This document shows, piece after piece, positions 1 to 6,891 of a stretch of 30,969 nt of DNA (position 1 is the first letter of the stretch; the number at the start of each line of letters is the position of its first letter). Under the pieces are notes generated by a model that saw only the letters and a list, made by a program, of their open reading frames with translations, did no database searches and was not told the origin of the DNA. The stretch comes from Pseudomonadota bacterium (lineage in GTDB: Bacteria; Pseudomonadota; Alphaproteobacteria; Rhodobacterales; Rhodobacteraceae): NCBI GenBank assembly GCA_022573605.1, contig JACZTQ010000003.1, positions 1-30,969 on the forward strand, written 5' to 3'. The position numbers and the translations under genes were made by a program.

Positions 1-183
1 AAGCGGCGCCTGCGCGAGGCCGCGCGCGCGGTGCTGCCGCGGCTCGGCCGCGACGGCTGGGACTACGTGCTGATCGGCCGCGCCGGGGTCACCGCCTCGC
101 GCCGCTTCGCCGATCTGGTGGGCGACCTGGAGGCGGCGCTGGGCAAGCTGCACGCCAAACATCAGGGGGGGGCAAGAAAATGA
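1..183 (+). CDS. rnpA: Ribonuclease P protein component, C-terminal part (cut by window start)
   Basis: The protein subunit of RNase P helps the catalytic RNA process the 5' ends of tRNA precursors. Only the last 60 codons are present. The visible part starts with KRRLREAAR, which fits the end of the conserved basic RNR helix of this family, and continues with a segment like DYVLIGRAGV and a C-terminal helix ending in a basic tail. The stop TGA (181-183) overlaps the ATG of yidD in an ATGA arrangement, so the two are probably translationally coupled. The position directly before yidD and yidC is the usual one in Proteobacteria. The identification rests on this short motif plus the gene order. 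Confidence 0.88.
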   Translation, partial: KRRLREAARAVLPRLGRDGWDYVLIGRAGVTASRRFADLVGDLEAALGKLHAKHQGGARK

Positions 184-428
184 CCCCGCTGGCCCGCTTC
201 GCCGCCCTGCCGGTCCATGCCTACCGGCTGCTGCTCAGCCCCTGGCTGGGCCTGAACTGCCGCTACCAGCCGACCTGCTCGGCCTATGCACTGGAGGCGC
301 TGGAGACGCATGGCGCGATCCGCGGCGCCTGGCTGGCGATGCGCCGCATCGCCCGCTGCCACCCGGGCGCGGGATCGGGATATGATCCGGTGCCACCGCG
401 CGAGAATGGCGGAATCCGCCGGGGATGA
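180..428 (+). CDS. yidD: Membrane protein insertion efficiency factor YidD
   Basis: This 82-residue protein belongs to the YidD family, small membrane-associated proteins that help YidC and Sec insert proteins into the inner membrane. The family signature is clear: an amphipathic N-terminal helix with YRLLLSPWLGLNCRYQPTCS, then YALEALETHG, a basic RRIARCHP stretch and the closing GYDPVPP. Both conserved cysteines of the CRYQPTC block are present. The start ATG overlaps the rnpA stop (ATGA at 180-183). The stop codon lies in the first unit of an unusual 11-bp tandem repeat, and yidC follows 303 bp later. The length is normal for the family. Confidence 0.95.
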   Translation: MTPLARFAALPVHAYRLLLSPWLGLNCRYQPTCSAYALEALETHGAIRGAWLAMRRIARCHPGAGSGYDPVPPRENGGIRRG

Positions 429-540
429 TTTGGGCCCGACATGGGCCCGCTATGGGCCCGATATGGGCCCGACATGGGCCCGACATGGGCCCGACTTGGG
501 CATGATATGGGGATGCTCTGGCCCTGATTTGGGGATGTCC
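420..540. repeat. 11-bp tandem repeat, about eleven units
   Basis: Read in steps of 11 bases the sequence from 420 to 540 repeats with consensus TGGGCCCGACA. Units starting at 431, 442, 453, 464, 475 and 486 all carry TGGGCCCG. Units at 420, 497, 508, 519 and 530 are degenerate (for example TGGGCATGATA and TGGGGATGCTC). The palindrome GGGCCC therefore recurs about once per helical turn on one face of the DNA. The period is not a multiple of three, and the array begins at the end of yidD, so it is not a coding repeat. I know of no function for it. Confidence 0.93.
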
Positions 541-731
541 CGGAGCCGCTTGCGCGTAGCGGCGCGATCGCGTACCGAGAGCACCATGCTTGACGCCACC
601 GACATCGCCATCCTCGTACAGCTCGATTCCGGCGTGCCGGGCGGGCCGGAGAGTTCGCCAAGCTGCAAAAACCCTTGACCTGAACCCTGTCAGGCGCTTC
701 AACGCGGGCGCGGTTACCCTTGGAGCGATGA
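541..731 (+). other. Non-coding leader between the repeat array and yidC
   Basis: These 191 bases hold no convincing gene. A weak promoter-like TTGACC lies at 675-680, but no good -10 box follows at the right spacing. Transcription of yidC may simply continue from rnpA-yidD. The yidC ribosome site is in the purine-rich TTGGAGCG just before the start. Confidence 0.4.
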
Positions 732-2783
732 ATGGGCGACAATAGCGACAACAAGAACCTGATTCTGGCGGCGGTGCTGTCGATGGCGGTGGTCGTCGGC
801 TGGCAGTTTCTGTTCCTGCCGGCCCCGCCGCCGCCGGCCGATCCGGCCACGGTCGAAGGCCAGCCGGACACGGTTCCCGCCGCTACCGTCGAGGGTGGCG
901 CCGGCGTTGTCGCGCCGGGCCTTCAGACCGACCAGACCCGGGGCGAGGCGCTGGCCGCGGCGCCGCGCGTGCCCATCGAGACCGAGGCGCTGACCGGCTC
1001 GATCGCGCTGACCGGCGGACGGCTCGACGACCTGCACCTGTCGCTCTACCGCGAGACCCTGGAGCCCGATGCCGCGACCGTGGTGCTGTTGAACCCGGCC
1101 GGTGGCCCGGCACCCTATTTCATCGATTACGGCTGGCGGCGCACGGTCGACAGCGACCCCGGCCCGCTGCCCGGAACCGCGACCCCCTGGACGCTCGAGC
1201 GAGGCAAGATACTGACCCCGGCGACGCCCATCGTGCTGCGCTGGGACAACGGCGAGGGCCTGACCTTCCGGCGCATGTTCGAGATCGACGAGCGCTACAT
1301 GTTCACCATCATCCAATCGGTCGAGAACACCACCGGAGGCACGGTGACGCTGGCCCCCTACGGCGCCATCGCCCGGCGCGGCGAGCCCGACGGGGTGGGC
1401 TTCTACATCCTGCACGAGGGCGCGGTCGGCGTCTTCGACGGCGAGCTGACCGAGCGGGACTACGACGATATCCGCGACTTCGAGGCCAGCAGTTCCGAGC
1501 GTGGCCCGGTAGAAATTACCAGCGTCACCGAGAACGGCTGGCTGGGCTTTACCGACAAATACTGGCTCACCACCCTGACGCCGCTGCCGGGCCAGACCTT
1601 CGAGGCGGTCTTTCGCATGCTCAACCTGAGCGGCACGGAAGAATTCCGCGCCGAAATGCGCCTGCCGGTCATCAGCATCGCCGCCGGCGCGACCGCCGAG
1701 AGCGTGACGCAACTCTTTGCCGGGGCCAAGGAGTTCTACACCCTGACCGGCTACGAGGAAGACTTTGGCATCGTCGATTTCCACAAGGCGATCGACTGGG
1801 GCTGGTTCTATTTCCTGACCAAACCGATCTTCCAGCTTCTGGCCTGGATATATGGGCTGCTCGGCAACATGGGCTTCTCGATCATCGTGATGACCCTGCT
1901 GGTCAAGGCCTGCCTGTTCCCGCTGGCCTACAAATCCTTCGTCTCGATGTCGCGGATGAAGAAGCTCCAGCCCGAGATGGAGAAGATCAAGGAGCGCGTC
2001 GGCGACGACAAGAAGATGATGCAGCAGGAGATGATGGCGCTCTACAAGAAGGAGAAGGTCAACCCCGCCGCCGGCTGCCTGCCGATCGTGTTGCAGATCC
2101 CGATCTTCTTCTCGCTCTACAAGGTGCTGTTCGTCACCATCGAGATGCGCCAGGCGCCGTTCGTCGGCTGGATCCACGACCTCGCGGCGCCGGACCCGAC
2201 CTCGTTTCTGAACCTGTTCGGGTTGATTCCCTACCAGATCCCGGCTTTCCTGGCGATCGTCTCGATCGGCGTCTTCCCGATCCTGATGGGCGTCACCATG
2301 TGGATGCAGCAGAAGCTGAACCCGGCGCCCACCGACCCGACCCAGAAGATGATCTTCGCCTGGATGCCCTGGGTGTTCATGTTCATGCTCGGGCGCTTCG
2401 CCAGCGGGCTGGTGATCTACTGGTGCGCCAACAACATCATCACCTTCACCCAGCAATACATCATCATGCGCAGCCAGGGGATCGAGATCGATCTGATGGG
2501 CAACATCAAGTCCGGCTTCAAGCGCAAGCCGGTGGTGGCCGCCAGCACGCCCCCCCCGGCCAAGGCTGACGAAACCGAGACTGACGCGGCGGACCCAGAG
2601 CCCGGCAAAGAGACCCCGCGGAGGAAAAAACCGGCGCCCAAATCCGGCGGCAAGTCCGGAACAAAATCCGGAACCAGATCCAGAACCAAACCCGGCGGCA
2701 AGTCCGCAACCAAACCCGCCGGCAAGTCCGCAACCAAACCCGCCGGCAAATCGCGCCGCAAGCGCAGCAGCGGGGGCGGCTGA
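732..2783 (+). CDS. yidC: Membrane protein insertase YidC
   Basis: YidC inserts and folds inner-membrane proteins, alone or with SecYEG. The 683-residue product has the classic start MGDNSDNKNL followed by a first membrane helix (about 9-29). A large periplasmic beta domain (about 80-345) follows, then the conserved insertase core (about 355-585) with SFVSMSRMKKLQP, KEKVNPAAGCLP and the last helices ending near TQQYIIMR. In the groove-forming helix a lysine (K392) stands where E. coli has Arg366; I infer it fills the same role. The tail (about 600-683) is very basic and repetitive, built of KSATKPAG-type units, and probably contacts the ribosome. The protein is longer than most homologues because of this tail. 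ATG 732 is chosen over the out-of-frame ATG at 728 because it gives the canonical N-terminus. Confidence 0.97.
   Translation: MGDNSDNKNLILAAVLSMAVVVGWQFLFLPAPPPPADPATVEGQPDTVPAATVEGGAGVVAPGLQTDQTRGEALAAAPRVPIETEALTGSIALTGGRLDDLHLSLYRETLEPDAATVVLLNPAGGPAPYFIDYGWRRTVDSDPGPLPGTATPWTLERGKILTPATPIVLRWDNGEGLTFRRMFEIDERYMFTIIQSVENTTGGTVTLAPYGAIARRGEPDGVGFYILHEGAVGVFDGELTERDYDDIRDFEASSSERGPVEITSVTENGWLGFTDKYWLTTLTPLPGQTFEAVFRMLNLSGTEEFRAEMRLPVISIAAGATAESVTQLFAGAKEFYTLTGYEEDFGIVDFHKAIDWGWFYFLTKPIFQLLAWIYGLLGNMGFSIIVMTLLVKACLFPLAYKSFVSMSRMKKLQPEMEKIKERVGDDKKMMQQEMMALYKKEKVNPAAGCLPIVLQIPIFFSLYKVLFVTIEMRQAPFVGWIHDLAAPDPTSFLNLFGLIPYQIPAFLAIVSIGVFPILMGVTMWMQQKLNPAPTDPTQKMIFAWMPWVFMFMLGRFASGLVIYWCANNIITFTQQYIIMRSQGIEIDLMGNIKSGFKRKPVVAASTPPPAKADETETDAADPEPGKETPRRKKPAPKSGGKSGTKSGTRSRTKPGGKSATKPAGKSATKPAGKSRRKRSSGGG
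2639..2756 (+). repeat. Coding tandem repeat in the yidC 3' end
   Basis: The DNA coding for the YidC tail is itself repetitive. A 24-bp unit beginning ACCAAACCCGSCGGCAAGTC occurs at 2685, 2709 and, slightly changed, 2733. It is preceded by shorter units of the type AAATCCGGAACA. The unit is a multiple of three, so copy-number change would lengthen or shorten the basic tail without a frameshift. Confidence 0.85.
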
Positions 2784-2792
2784 CGCGCCGTC

Positions 2793-3473
2793 ATGGCAGC
2801 GCCGCAGGTTCCCTTCACCGTCATGGCAGAGGCCGGCGCCGAGGCCATCGAGCGCGGGCGCAAGCTGTTCGCCGGCCCGTGCGACTTCGTCAAGGGCGTG
2901 GTGGCGATGGACGGCCTGCCCGCCCCCGACCGGCCCGAGGTCTGCTTCGCCGGGCGCTCGAACGTGGGCAAGTCCTCGCTGATCAACGCCCTGACCGGGC
3001 GCCGGGCGCTGGCCCGGGCCTCGAACACGCCGGGGCGGACTCAGGAGATCAACTATTTCACCCTGGGCGCAGTGGGGCGCGGTGCGCGCGGCTATCTGGT
3101 CGATCTGCCCGGCTATGGCTACGCCAAGGCGCCGCTGGAGAAGGTGGCGCGGTGGCAGGACCTGCTGCGCCGCTACCTGGCCGGACGGGTGACGCTGGCC
3201 CGCGCCTATCTGCTGATCGACGCCCGCCACGGGGTCAAGCCGGTCGACCACGAGATCATGGCGCTGCTCGACCGCTCGGCGGTGTCGTTCCAGGTCGTGC
3301 TGACCAAGGCCGACAAGCCCAAGGCAGACGAACTGGCGGGCACGCTGGACGCGGTGAAGGCCGATCTCGCCAGGCACCCCGCCGCCTACCCGGAGATCAT
3401 CGTCACCTCGTCGGCCAGCGGCGACGGGCTGGAATTACTGCGCGCCGCCGTCGCCCGGTTGCTGGTGGAATAG
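2793..3473 (+). CDS. yihA: Ribosome biogenesis GTP-binding protein YihA/YsxC/EngB
   Basis: This 226-residue P-loop GTPase belongs to the EngB family needed for assembly of the large ribosomal subunit. G motifs are all visible: G1 GRSNVGKSS (54-62), G2 threonine in TPGRTQEIN (79-87), G3 DLPGYGYA (104-111), G4 TKAD (171-174) and a G5-like SSASG (206-210). The gene starts 9 bp after yidC. A second in-frame ATG at 2823 has a similar upstream sequence, so the true start could be ten codons later. The yidC-yihA-argB order is common in alphaproteobacteria. Confidence 0.95.
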   Translation: MAAPQVPFTVMAEAGAEAIERGRKLFAGPCDFVKGVVAMDGLPAPDRPEVCFAGRSNVGKSSLINALTGRRALARASNTPGRTQEINYFTLGAVGRGARGYLVDLPGYGYAKAPLEKVARWQDLLRRYLAGRVTLARAYLLIDARHGVKPVDHEIMALLDRSAVSFQVVLTKADKPKADELAGTLDAVKADLARHPAAYPEIIVTSSASGDGLELLRAAVARLLVE

Positions 3474-3560
3474 ACGCGCCCGACGCGCTGGCGCCAACCG
3501 GAACGACAGGGTAAGAAGCGCCTGATACGTCCACCCACGCCGACCTTGGGGGAGGCCGCC

Positions 3561-4466
3561 ATGGAGAAGTCCCAGGCCATGAAACGCGACTGGATCGCCA
3601 CCGCGCGCACGCTGAGCGAGGCGTTGCCCTATTTGCAGCGCTATGACGGCAAGACCATCGTGGTCAAGTTCGGCGGCCATGCCATGGGCGACGCCCCGGC
3701 GATGGATCGGTTCGCCCGCGACATCGTGCTGATGAAGCAATGCGGCGTCCAGCCGGTGGTGGTGCATGGCGGCGGGCCGCAGATCGGCCAGATGCTGGAG
3801 CGCTTGGCGATCAAGTCGGAATTCGTCGATGGGCTGCGGGTCACCACCGCCGACACCGTCGAGGTGGTCGAGATGGTGCTGGCGGGCTCGATCAACAAGC
3901 GCATCGTCTCGGCGATCAACGCCCAGGGCGGCAAGGCGGTCGGGCTCTGCGGCAAGGACGCCAACCTGATCGTCTGCGAGAAGGCGCTGAAGCGCACATT
4001 GGACCCGGACAGCAATATCGAGAAGGTGCTCGACCTCGGCTTCGTCGGCCAGCCGGTCGAGGTCAACCCGCGCGTGCTGGAGGTGTTCCTGGAGTCCGAT
4101 TTCATCCCCGTGGTGGCCCCGGTCGGGGCCGGCCGCAAGGCGGACGAGACCTTCAACATCAATGCCGACACCGCCGCCGGCGCCATCGCCGGCGCGATGA
4201 AGGCAAAACGCCTGATGCTGCTGACCGATGTGCAGGGGGTGAAGGACAAGGACGGCGAGGTGCTGACCCGCCTGACCCGGGCCGACATCCAGCGCCTGAT
4301 CGCCGACGGCACCATCGCCGGGGGCATGATCCCCAAGGTCGAGACCGCGCTCTACGGCATCGAGCAGGGGGTCGAGGCGGCGGTGATCCTGGACGGCCGC
4401 ACGCCGCACGGGGTGCTGCTGGAGCTGTTCACCCAGCACGGCGCGGGCACGCTGATCAGCGCCTGA
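3561..4466 (+). CDS. argB: Acetylglutamate kinase
   Basis: ArgB phosphorylates N-acetyl-L-glutamate, the second step of arginine synthesis, in the cytosol. The 301-residue sequence shows the amino-acid-kinase fold: VVKFGGHAMG (34-43) with the catalytic lysine K36, the glycine-rich VHGGGPQI loop (68-75), FVDGLRVTT for N-acetylglutamate binding, and a late FNINADTAAG block for ATP. An N-terminal helix precedes the kinase core, which in this family goes with the hexameric, arginine-inhibited form; feedback inhibition is therefore inferred. ATG 3561 is preferred to the in-frame TTG at 3546 because GGGGGAGG (3548-3555) lies at the right distance only from the ATG. Confidence 0.97.
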   Translation: MEKSQAMKRDWIATARTLSEALPYLQRYDGKTIVVKFGGHAMGDAPAMDRFARDIVLMKQCGVQPVVVHGGGPQIGQMLERLAIKSEFVDGLRVTTADTVEVVEMVLAGSINKRIVSAINAQGGKAVGLCGKDANLIVCEKALKRTLDPDSNIEKVLDLGFVGQPVEVNPRVLEVFLESDFIPVVAPVGAGRKADETFNINADTAAGAIAGAMKAKRLMLLTDVQGVKDKDGEVLTRLTRADIQRLIADGTIAGGMIPKVETALYGIEQGVEAAVILDGRTPHGVLLELFTQHGAGTLISA

Positions 4467-4480
4467 TGCGCGGGGGTGGC

Positions 4481-5149
4481 ATGATCGGTGTGGTGGGCGA
4501 TCGTGCCGCCGCCGTGGGCCTCGCCGTTGTCGGCGCCTTCCACCCGCGGGCCGGGGACGGGGCGCCGGAGGGGGTCGGGACGATCTGTTTGCTCGGCGCG
4601 CGTCGCGGCCTCATGTGGCGGGCATTCTCGGGCGGCAAGGAGGCGTCCGACGGCCGGCCCGACCCGCTCGACCGCTGGTCGCGGCGGGTGATCGGGGGCC
4701 TCGCCGCCGAGCTCGGCGCGGTGGCGCTCTACCCCTTCGGCGGGCCGCCCTACCAGCCGTTCCAGCGCTGGGCCGCCCGGGGCGAAGGCGCCGTGGCGTC
4801 CCCGGTGGCGATGCAGGTGACGCCGGGGCGCGGGCTGTGGGCCTCGTGGCGCGGCGCGCTCGGCTTTGGCGAGCGGATCGTGTTGCCCCGGCGCGAGGGC
4901 GCCAGCCCCTGTCCGGCCTGCCCGGCGCCCTGCCGGACCGCCTGCCCGGTGGATGCCTTCGCCGGCGGCACCTACGACGTGCCGCGCTGCGTCGCCCATA
5001 TCACCTCGCCCGCCGGAGCGGCCTGCCGCGAGGGCGGCTGCCTGGTGCGTCATGCCTGCCCGGCCGGGCGCGACCTGGCCCCGCCCGCCGAACAGCGCCG
5101 TTTCCACATGGAGGCCTTCATCCGGGCCCGGCTGGCGGCCGGGGCATGA
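4481..5149 (+). CDS. 4Fe-4S ferredoxin-type protein of unknown role
   Basis: The 222-residue product is of a type I recall as an uncharacterised 'ferredoxin' in alphaproteobacteria. Visible blocks are FGGPPYQPFQRWA, GLWASWRGALGF and a cysteine-rich C-terminal half. The cysteine segment reads CPACPAPCRTACP, then PRCVAHI, CREGGC and RHACPAG. The first group resembles a ferredoxin cluster motif with an atypical C-x2-C-x3-C-x3-C-P spacing, so one or two Fe-S clusters are likely. No membrane segment is seen. Redox partner and substrate are unknown. An upstream ATG at 4466 overlaps the argB stop (TGATG) and would add five residues. I chose 4481 because of the G-rich stretch just before it. Confidence 0.8.
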   Translation: MIGVVGDRAAAVGLAVVGAFHPRAGDGAPEGVGTICLLGARRGLMWRAFSGGKEASDGRPDPLDRWSRRVIGGLAAELGAVALYPFGGPPYQPFQRWAARGEGAVASPVAMQVTPGRGLWASWRGALGFGERIVLPRREGASPCPACPAPCRTACPVDAFAGGTYDVPRCVAHITSPAGAACREGGCLVRHACPAGRDLAPPAEQRRFHMEAFIRARLAAGA

Positions 5150-5197
5150 CCCCGGCGCGGTTGACCCCGCGGATGCATTGCCGGTCAGATATCTGCC

Positions 5198-5734
5198 ATG
5201 AAGACGCTGATTCTGATGCGCCACGCCAAGGCGGGCTGGGCCGGTCCGGGGATGGCCGACCACGACCGCGCCCTGAACCGGCGCGGCCGGTCGGATGCGC
5301 CGGTGATGGCGCACTGGCTGGCGGCGCGGGGGCTGCGGCCGGGCACGGTGCTGTGTTCCCCGTCCCGGCGCAGCCGCGAGACCGCGGCGCTGATGCGCGA
5401 TGAACTCCCCTGGCTGCCGGAGCCGGACCTTCCGGAGGCGCTCTACCACGCCGGGCCGGGCACGCTTCTGGAGCATCTGAGGGGGCTGCCCGGGGGCTGC
5501 GACAGCGCCCTGGTCATCGCCCACGAGCCGGGCCTTGGCGCGCTTCTGCGGATGCTGGGCGGGGGCGCCGCCGCGCCGGGGCGCGGCAACGCCGGCGGTC
5601 ATTTTCCGACCGCCGCCATCGCCGTGCTCGAGGCGGGGATCGGGGGTTGGCGCGGCCTCGGCGCGGACCGGGCGGAGTTGGTTGCCTTCGCCGCGCCCCG
5701 GGAACTGATGGAAAAACCGGCCCCCGGAGCCTGA
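5198..5734 (+). CDS. SixA-like phosphohistidine phosphatase (histidine phosphatase family)
   Basis: The 178-residue protein is a small member of the histidine phosphatase superfamily. It has the N-terminal LILMRHAKA motif with the phospho-accepting histidine H9, the arginine-rich CSPSRRSRETA block (53-63) and the second catalytic histidine H109 in VIAHEPGLG. Size and motifs fit SixA, which removes phosphate from phosphohistidine proteins, but the substrate here cannot be read from the sequence. It stands 48 bp after the 4Fe-4S gene on the same strand and may be co-transcribed with it. Confidence 0.88.
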   Translation: MKTLILMRHAKAGWAGPGMADHDRALNRRGRSDAPVMAHWLAARGLRPGTVLCSPSRRSRETAALMRDELPWLPEPDLPEALYHAGPGTLLEHLRGLPGGCDSALVIAHEPGLGALLRMLGGGAAAPGRGNAGGHFPTAAIAVLEAGIGGWRGLGADRAELVAFAAPRELMEKPAPGA

Positions 5735-5759
5735 CGGACGGCCGCCAATGCGGTTCGGC

Positions 5760-5840
5760 TCAGAGGGTGTATGAAGCGGCGGAGACGACGGCCACGAAAA
5801 TCGCGGCGACGATCACCAGGGGATACAACAGGTAGGTCAT
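5760..5840 (-). CDS. Small hydrophobic membrane peptide, 26 aa
   Basis: On the minus strand an ATG at 5840 opens a 26-codon frame ending with TGA at 5762-5760. The peptide starts MTYLLYPLVIVAAIFVAV and ends ASYTL. It is almost wholly apolar and would form one transmembrane helix. A ribosome site GAGG sits six bases before the ATG. The gene lies after the aap transporter operon on the same strand but is separated from it by a hairpin, so it probably has its own transcript. A small stem-loop, CGATGC-CGGA-GCATCG, occurs in its leader (5862-5877). I do not recognise the family. Good SD, single-helix composition and isolation argue for a real gene; the short length leaves doubt. Confidence 0.55.
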   Translation of the reverse strand: MTYLLYPLVIVAAIFVAVVSAASYTL

Positions 5841-5939
5841 TTCAAACCTCGGTGTCTGAGTCGATGCCGGAGCATCGGTGCCAAGCCAGTTCTGGAGCAG
5901 CTAATTCACCATGACCTACGCTGATTCGCCGTGTGCGGC

Positions 5940-5955
5940 TGTGACGATCGTCACT
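5940..5955. promoter_or_regulatory. CRP/FNR-type palindrome
   Basis: The sequence TGTGACGATCGTCACT contains a perfect 14-base palindrome (5941-5954). It fits the CRP half-site arrangement TGTGA-N6-TCACA with one mismatch. It lies about 100 bp upstream of the small membrane peptide gene and downstream of aapP, so it could serve the small gene. The regulator is not identifiable from the window. Confidence 0.4.
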
Positions 5956-5971
5956 TCGGCGCCAAAGCAAA

Positions 5972-6000
5972 GCCGCCGACCCCGAGGCGGGACCGGCGGC
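5972..6000 (-). terminator. Probable terminator of the aap operon
   Basis: GCCGCCG at 5972-5978 pairs with CGGCGGC at 5994-6000, and an inner CCCG/CGGG pair extends the stem. Read on the minus strand the hairpin is followed by TTTGCTTTGG. It lies about 90 bp beyond the aapP stop. The T-run is interrupted, so strength is uncertain. Confidence 0.55.
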
Positions 6001-6087
6001 GCATTGGCTTGGCGATCGCGGCACGCGCGAGATACATTTTTGCGCAATTTCCGAGCCGCCGAATGAAGCCATTCGGCTCGAAATTGC

Positions 6088-6879
6088 TCAGTGCGCCAGA
6101 ATCTGGCTCAGGAACAGCTTGGTGCGCTCGTTCTGCGGATTGTGGAAGAACTCCTCGGGCTCGTTCTGCTCGACGATCTGGCCCTCGTCCATGAACATCA
6201 CCCGGTTCGCCACCCGGCGGGCGAAACCCATCTCGTGGGTCACCACCAGCATGGTCATGCCGCCCTCGGCCAGATCGACCATGACGTCGAGCACCTCCTT
6301 GATCATCTCCGGGTCGAGCGCCGAGGTCGGCTCGTCGAACAGCATGATGCGCGGGTTCATGCAAAGGCAGCGGGCGATCGCGACGCGCTGCTGCTGACCG
6401 CCGGAAAGCTGGGCGGGATATTTGTGCGCCTGTTCGGGGATCTTGACCCGCTCCAAGGTCTGCATCGCCGTCGCCTCGGCCTCATTCTTGGGCGTCTTGC
6501 GCACCCAGATCGGGGCCAGGGTGCAATTTTCCAGGACGGTGAGATGTGGGAACAGATTGAAGCTCTGGAACAACATGCCAACCTCGGCCCGGATCTTGTC
6601 GATGTTCTTCAGGTCCGAGTTGAGCTCGATCCCCTCGACGACAATCTCGCCCTTCTGGTGCTCCTCGAGCCGGTTGATGCAGCGGATCAGGGTCGACTTT
6701 CCGGAACCGGACGGCCCGCAGACCACGATCCGCTCGCCCCGGTGGACGGTCAGGTTGATGTCGCGCAGGACGTGGAACTCGCCATACCACTTGTTCATGT
6801 CGGTGATCTGGATGGCGATCTCGTCGGTGATGTGCATCTTCGACTGATCGACGTGGAGTTCTTCGGTAGAGTCAGACAT
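6088..6879 (-). CDS. aapP: General L-amino-acid ABC transporter, ATP-binding protein
   Basis: AapP is the ATPase of the general L-amino-acid uptake system. The 263-residue product has Walker A GPSGSGKST (55-63), Q-loop Q105 in LFQSFNLFPH, signature LSGGQQQR (158-165), Walker B IMLFDEPTSA (178-187) and the switch histidine in VTHEMG (H215). The sequence is typical of polar amino acid importers (GlnQ/AapP type). An N-terminal extension of about 20 residues before the core is common in alphaproteobacterial AapP. It is the last gene of aapJQMP, 12 bp after aapM, and is followed by a hairpin. Confidence 0.95.
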   Translation of the reverse strand: MSDSTEELHVDQSKMHITDEIAIQITDMNKWYGEFHVLRDINLTVHRGERIVVCGPSGSGKSTLIRCINRLEEHQKGEIVVEGIELNSDLKNIDKIRAEVGMLFQSFNLFPHLTVLENCTLAPIWVRKTPKNEAEATAMQTLERVKIPEQAHKYPAQLSGGQQQRVAIARCLCMNPRIMLFDEPTSALDPEMIKEVLDVMVDLAEGGMTMLVVTHEMGFARRVANRVMFMDEGQIVEQNEPEEFFHNPQNERTKLFLSQILAH

Positions 6880-6891
6880 GGTTGCGATCCC

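Noticed and set aside
420..540. CRISPR-like array
   Set aside because: Units are 11 bp and directly adjacent, with no spacers, and no cas genes are present.
586..678. 30-codon frame between the repeat array and yidC
   Set aside because: No good ribosome site, a proline/glycine/serine-rich end and no recognised family.
714..3377. Long minus-strand open frame opposite yidC and yihA
   Set aside because: Antisense shadow of two certain genes in GC-rich DNA; no motifs and a low-complexity His/Arg/Gly-rich translation.
3546..3560. TTG start for argB
   Set aside because: The ribosome site GGGGGAGG overlaps this codon and is correctly spaced only for ATG 3561.
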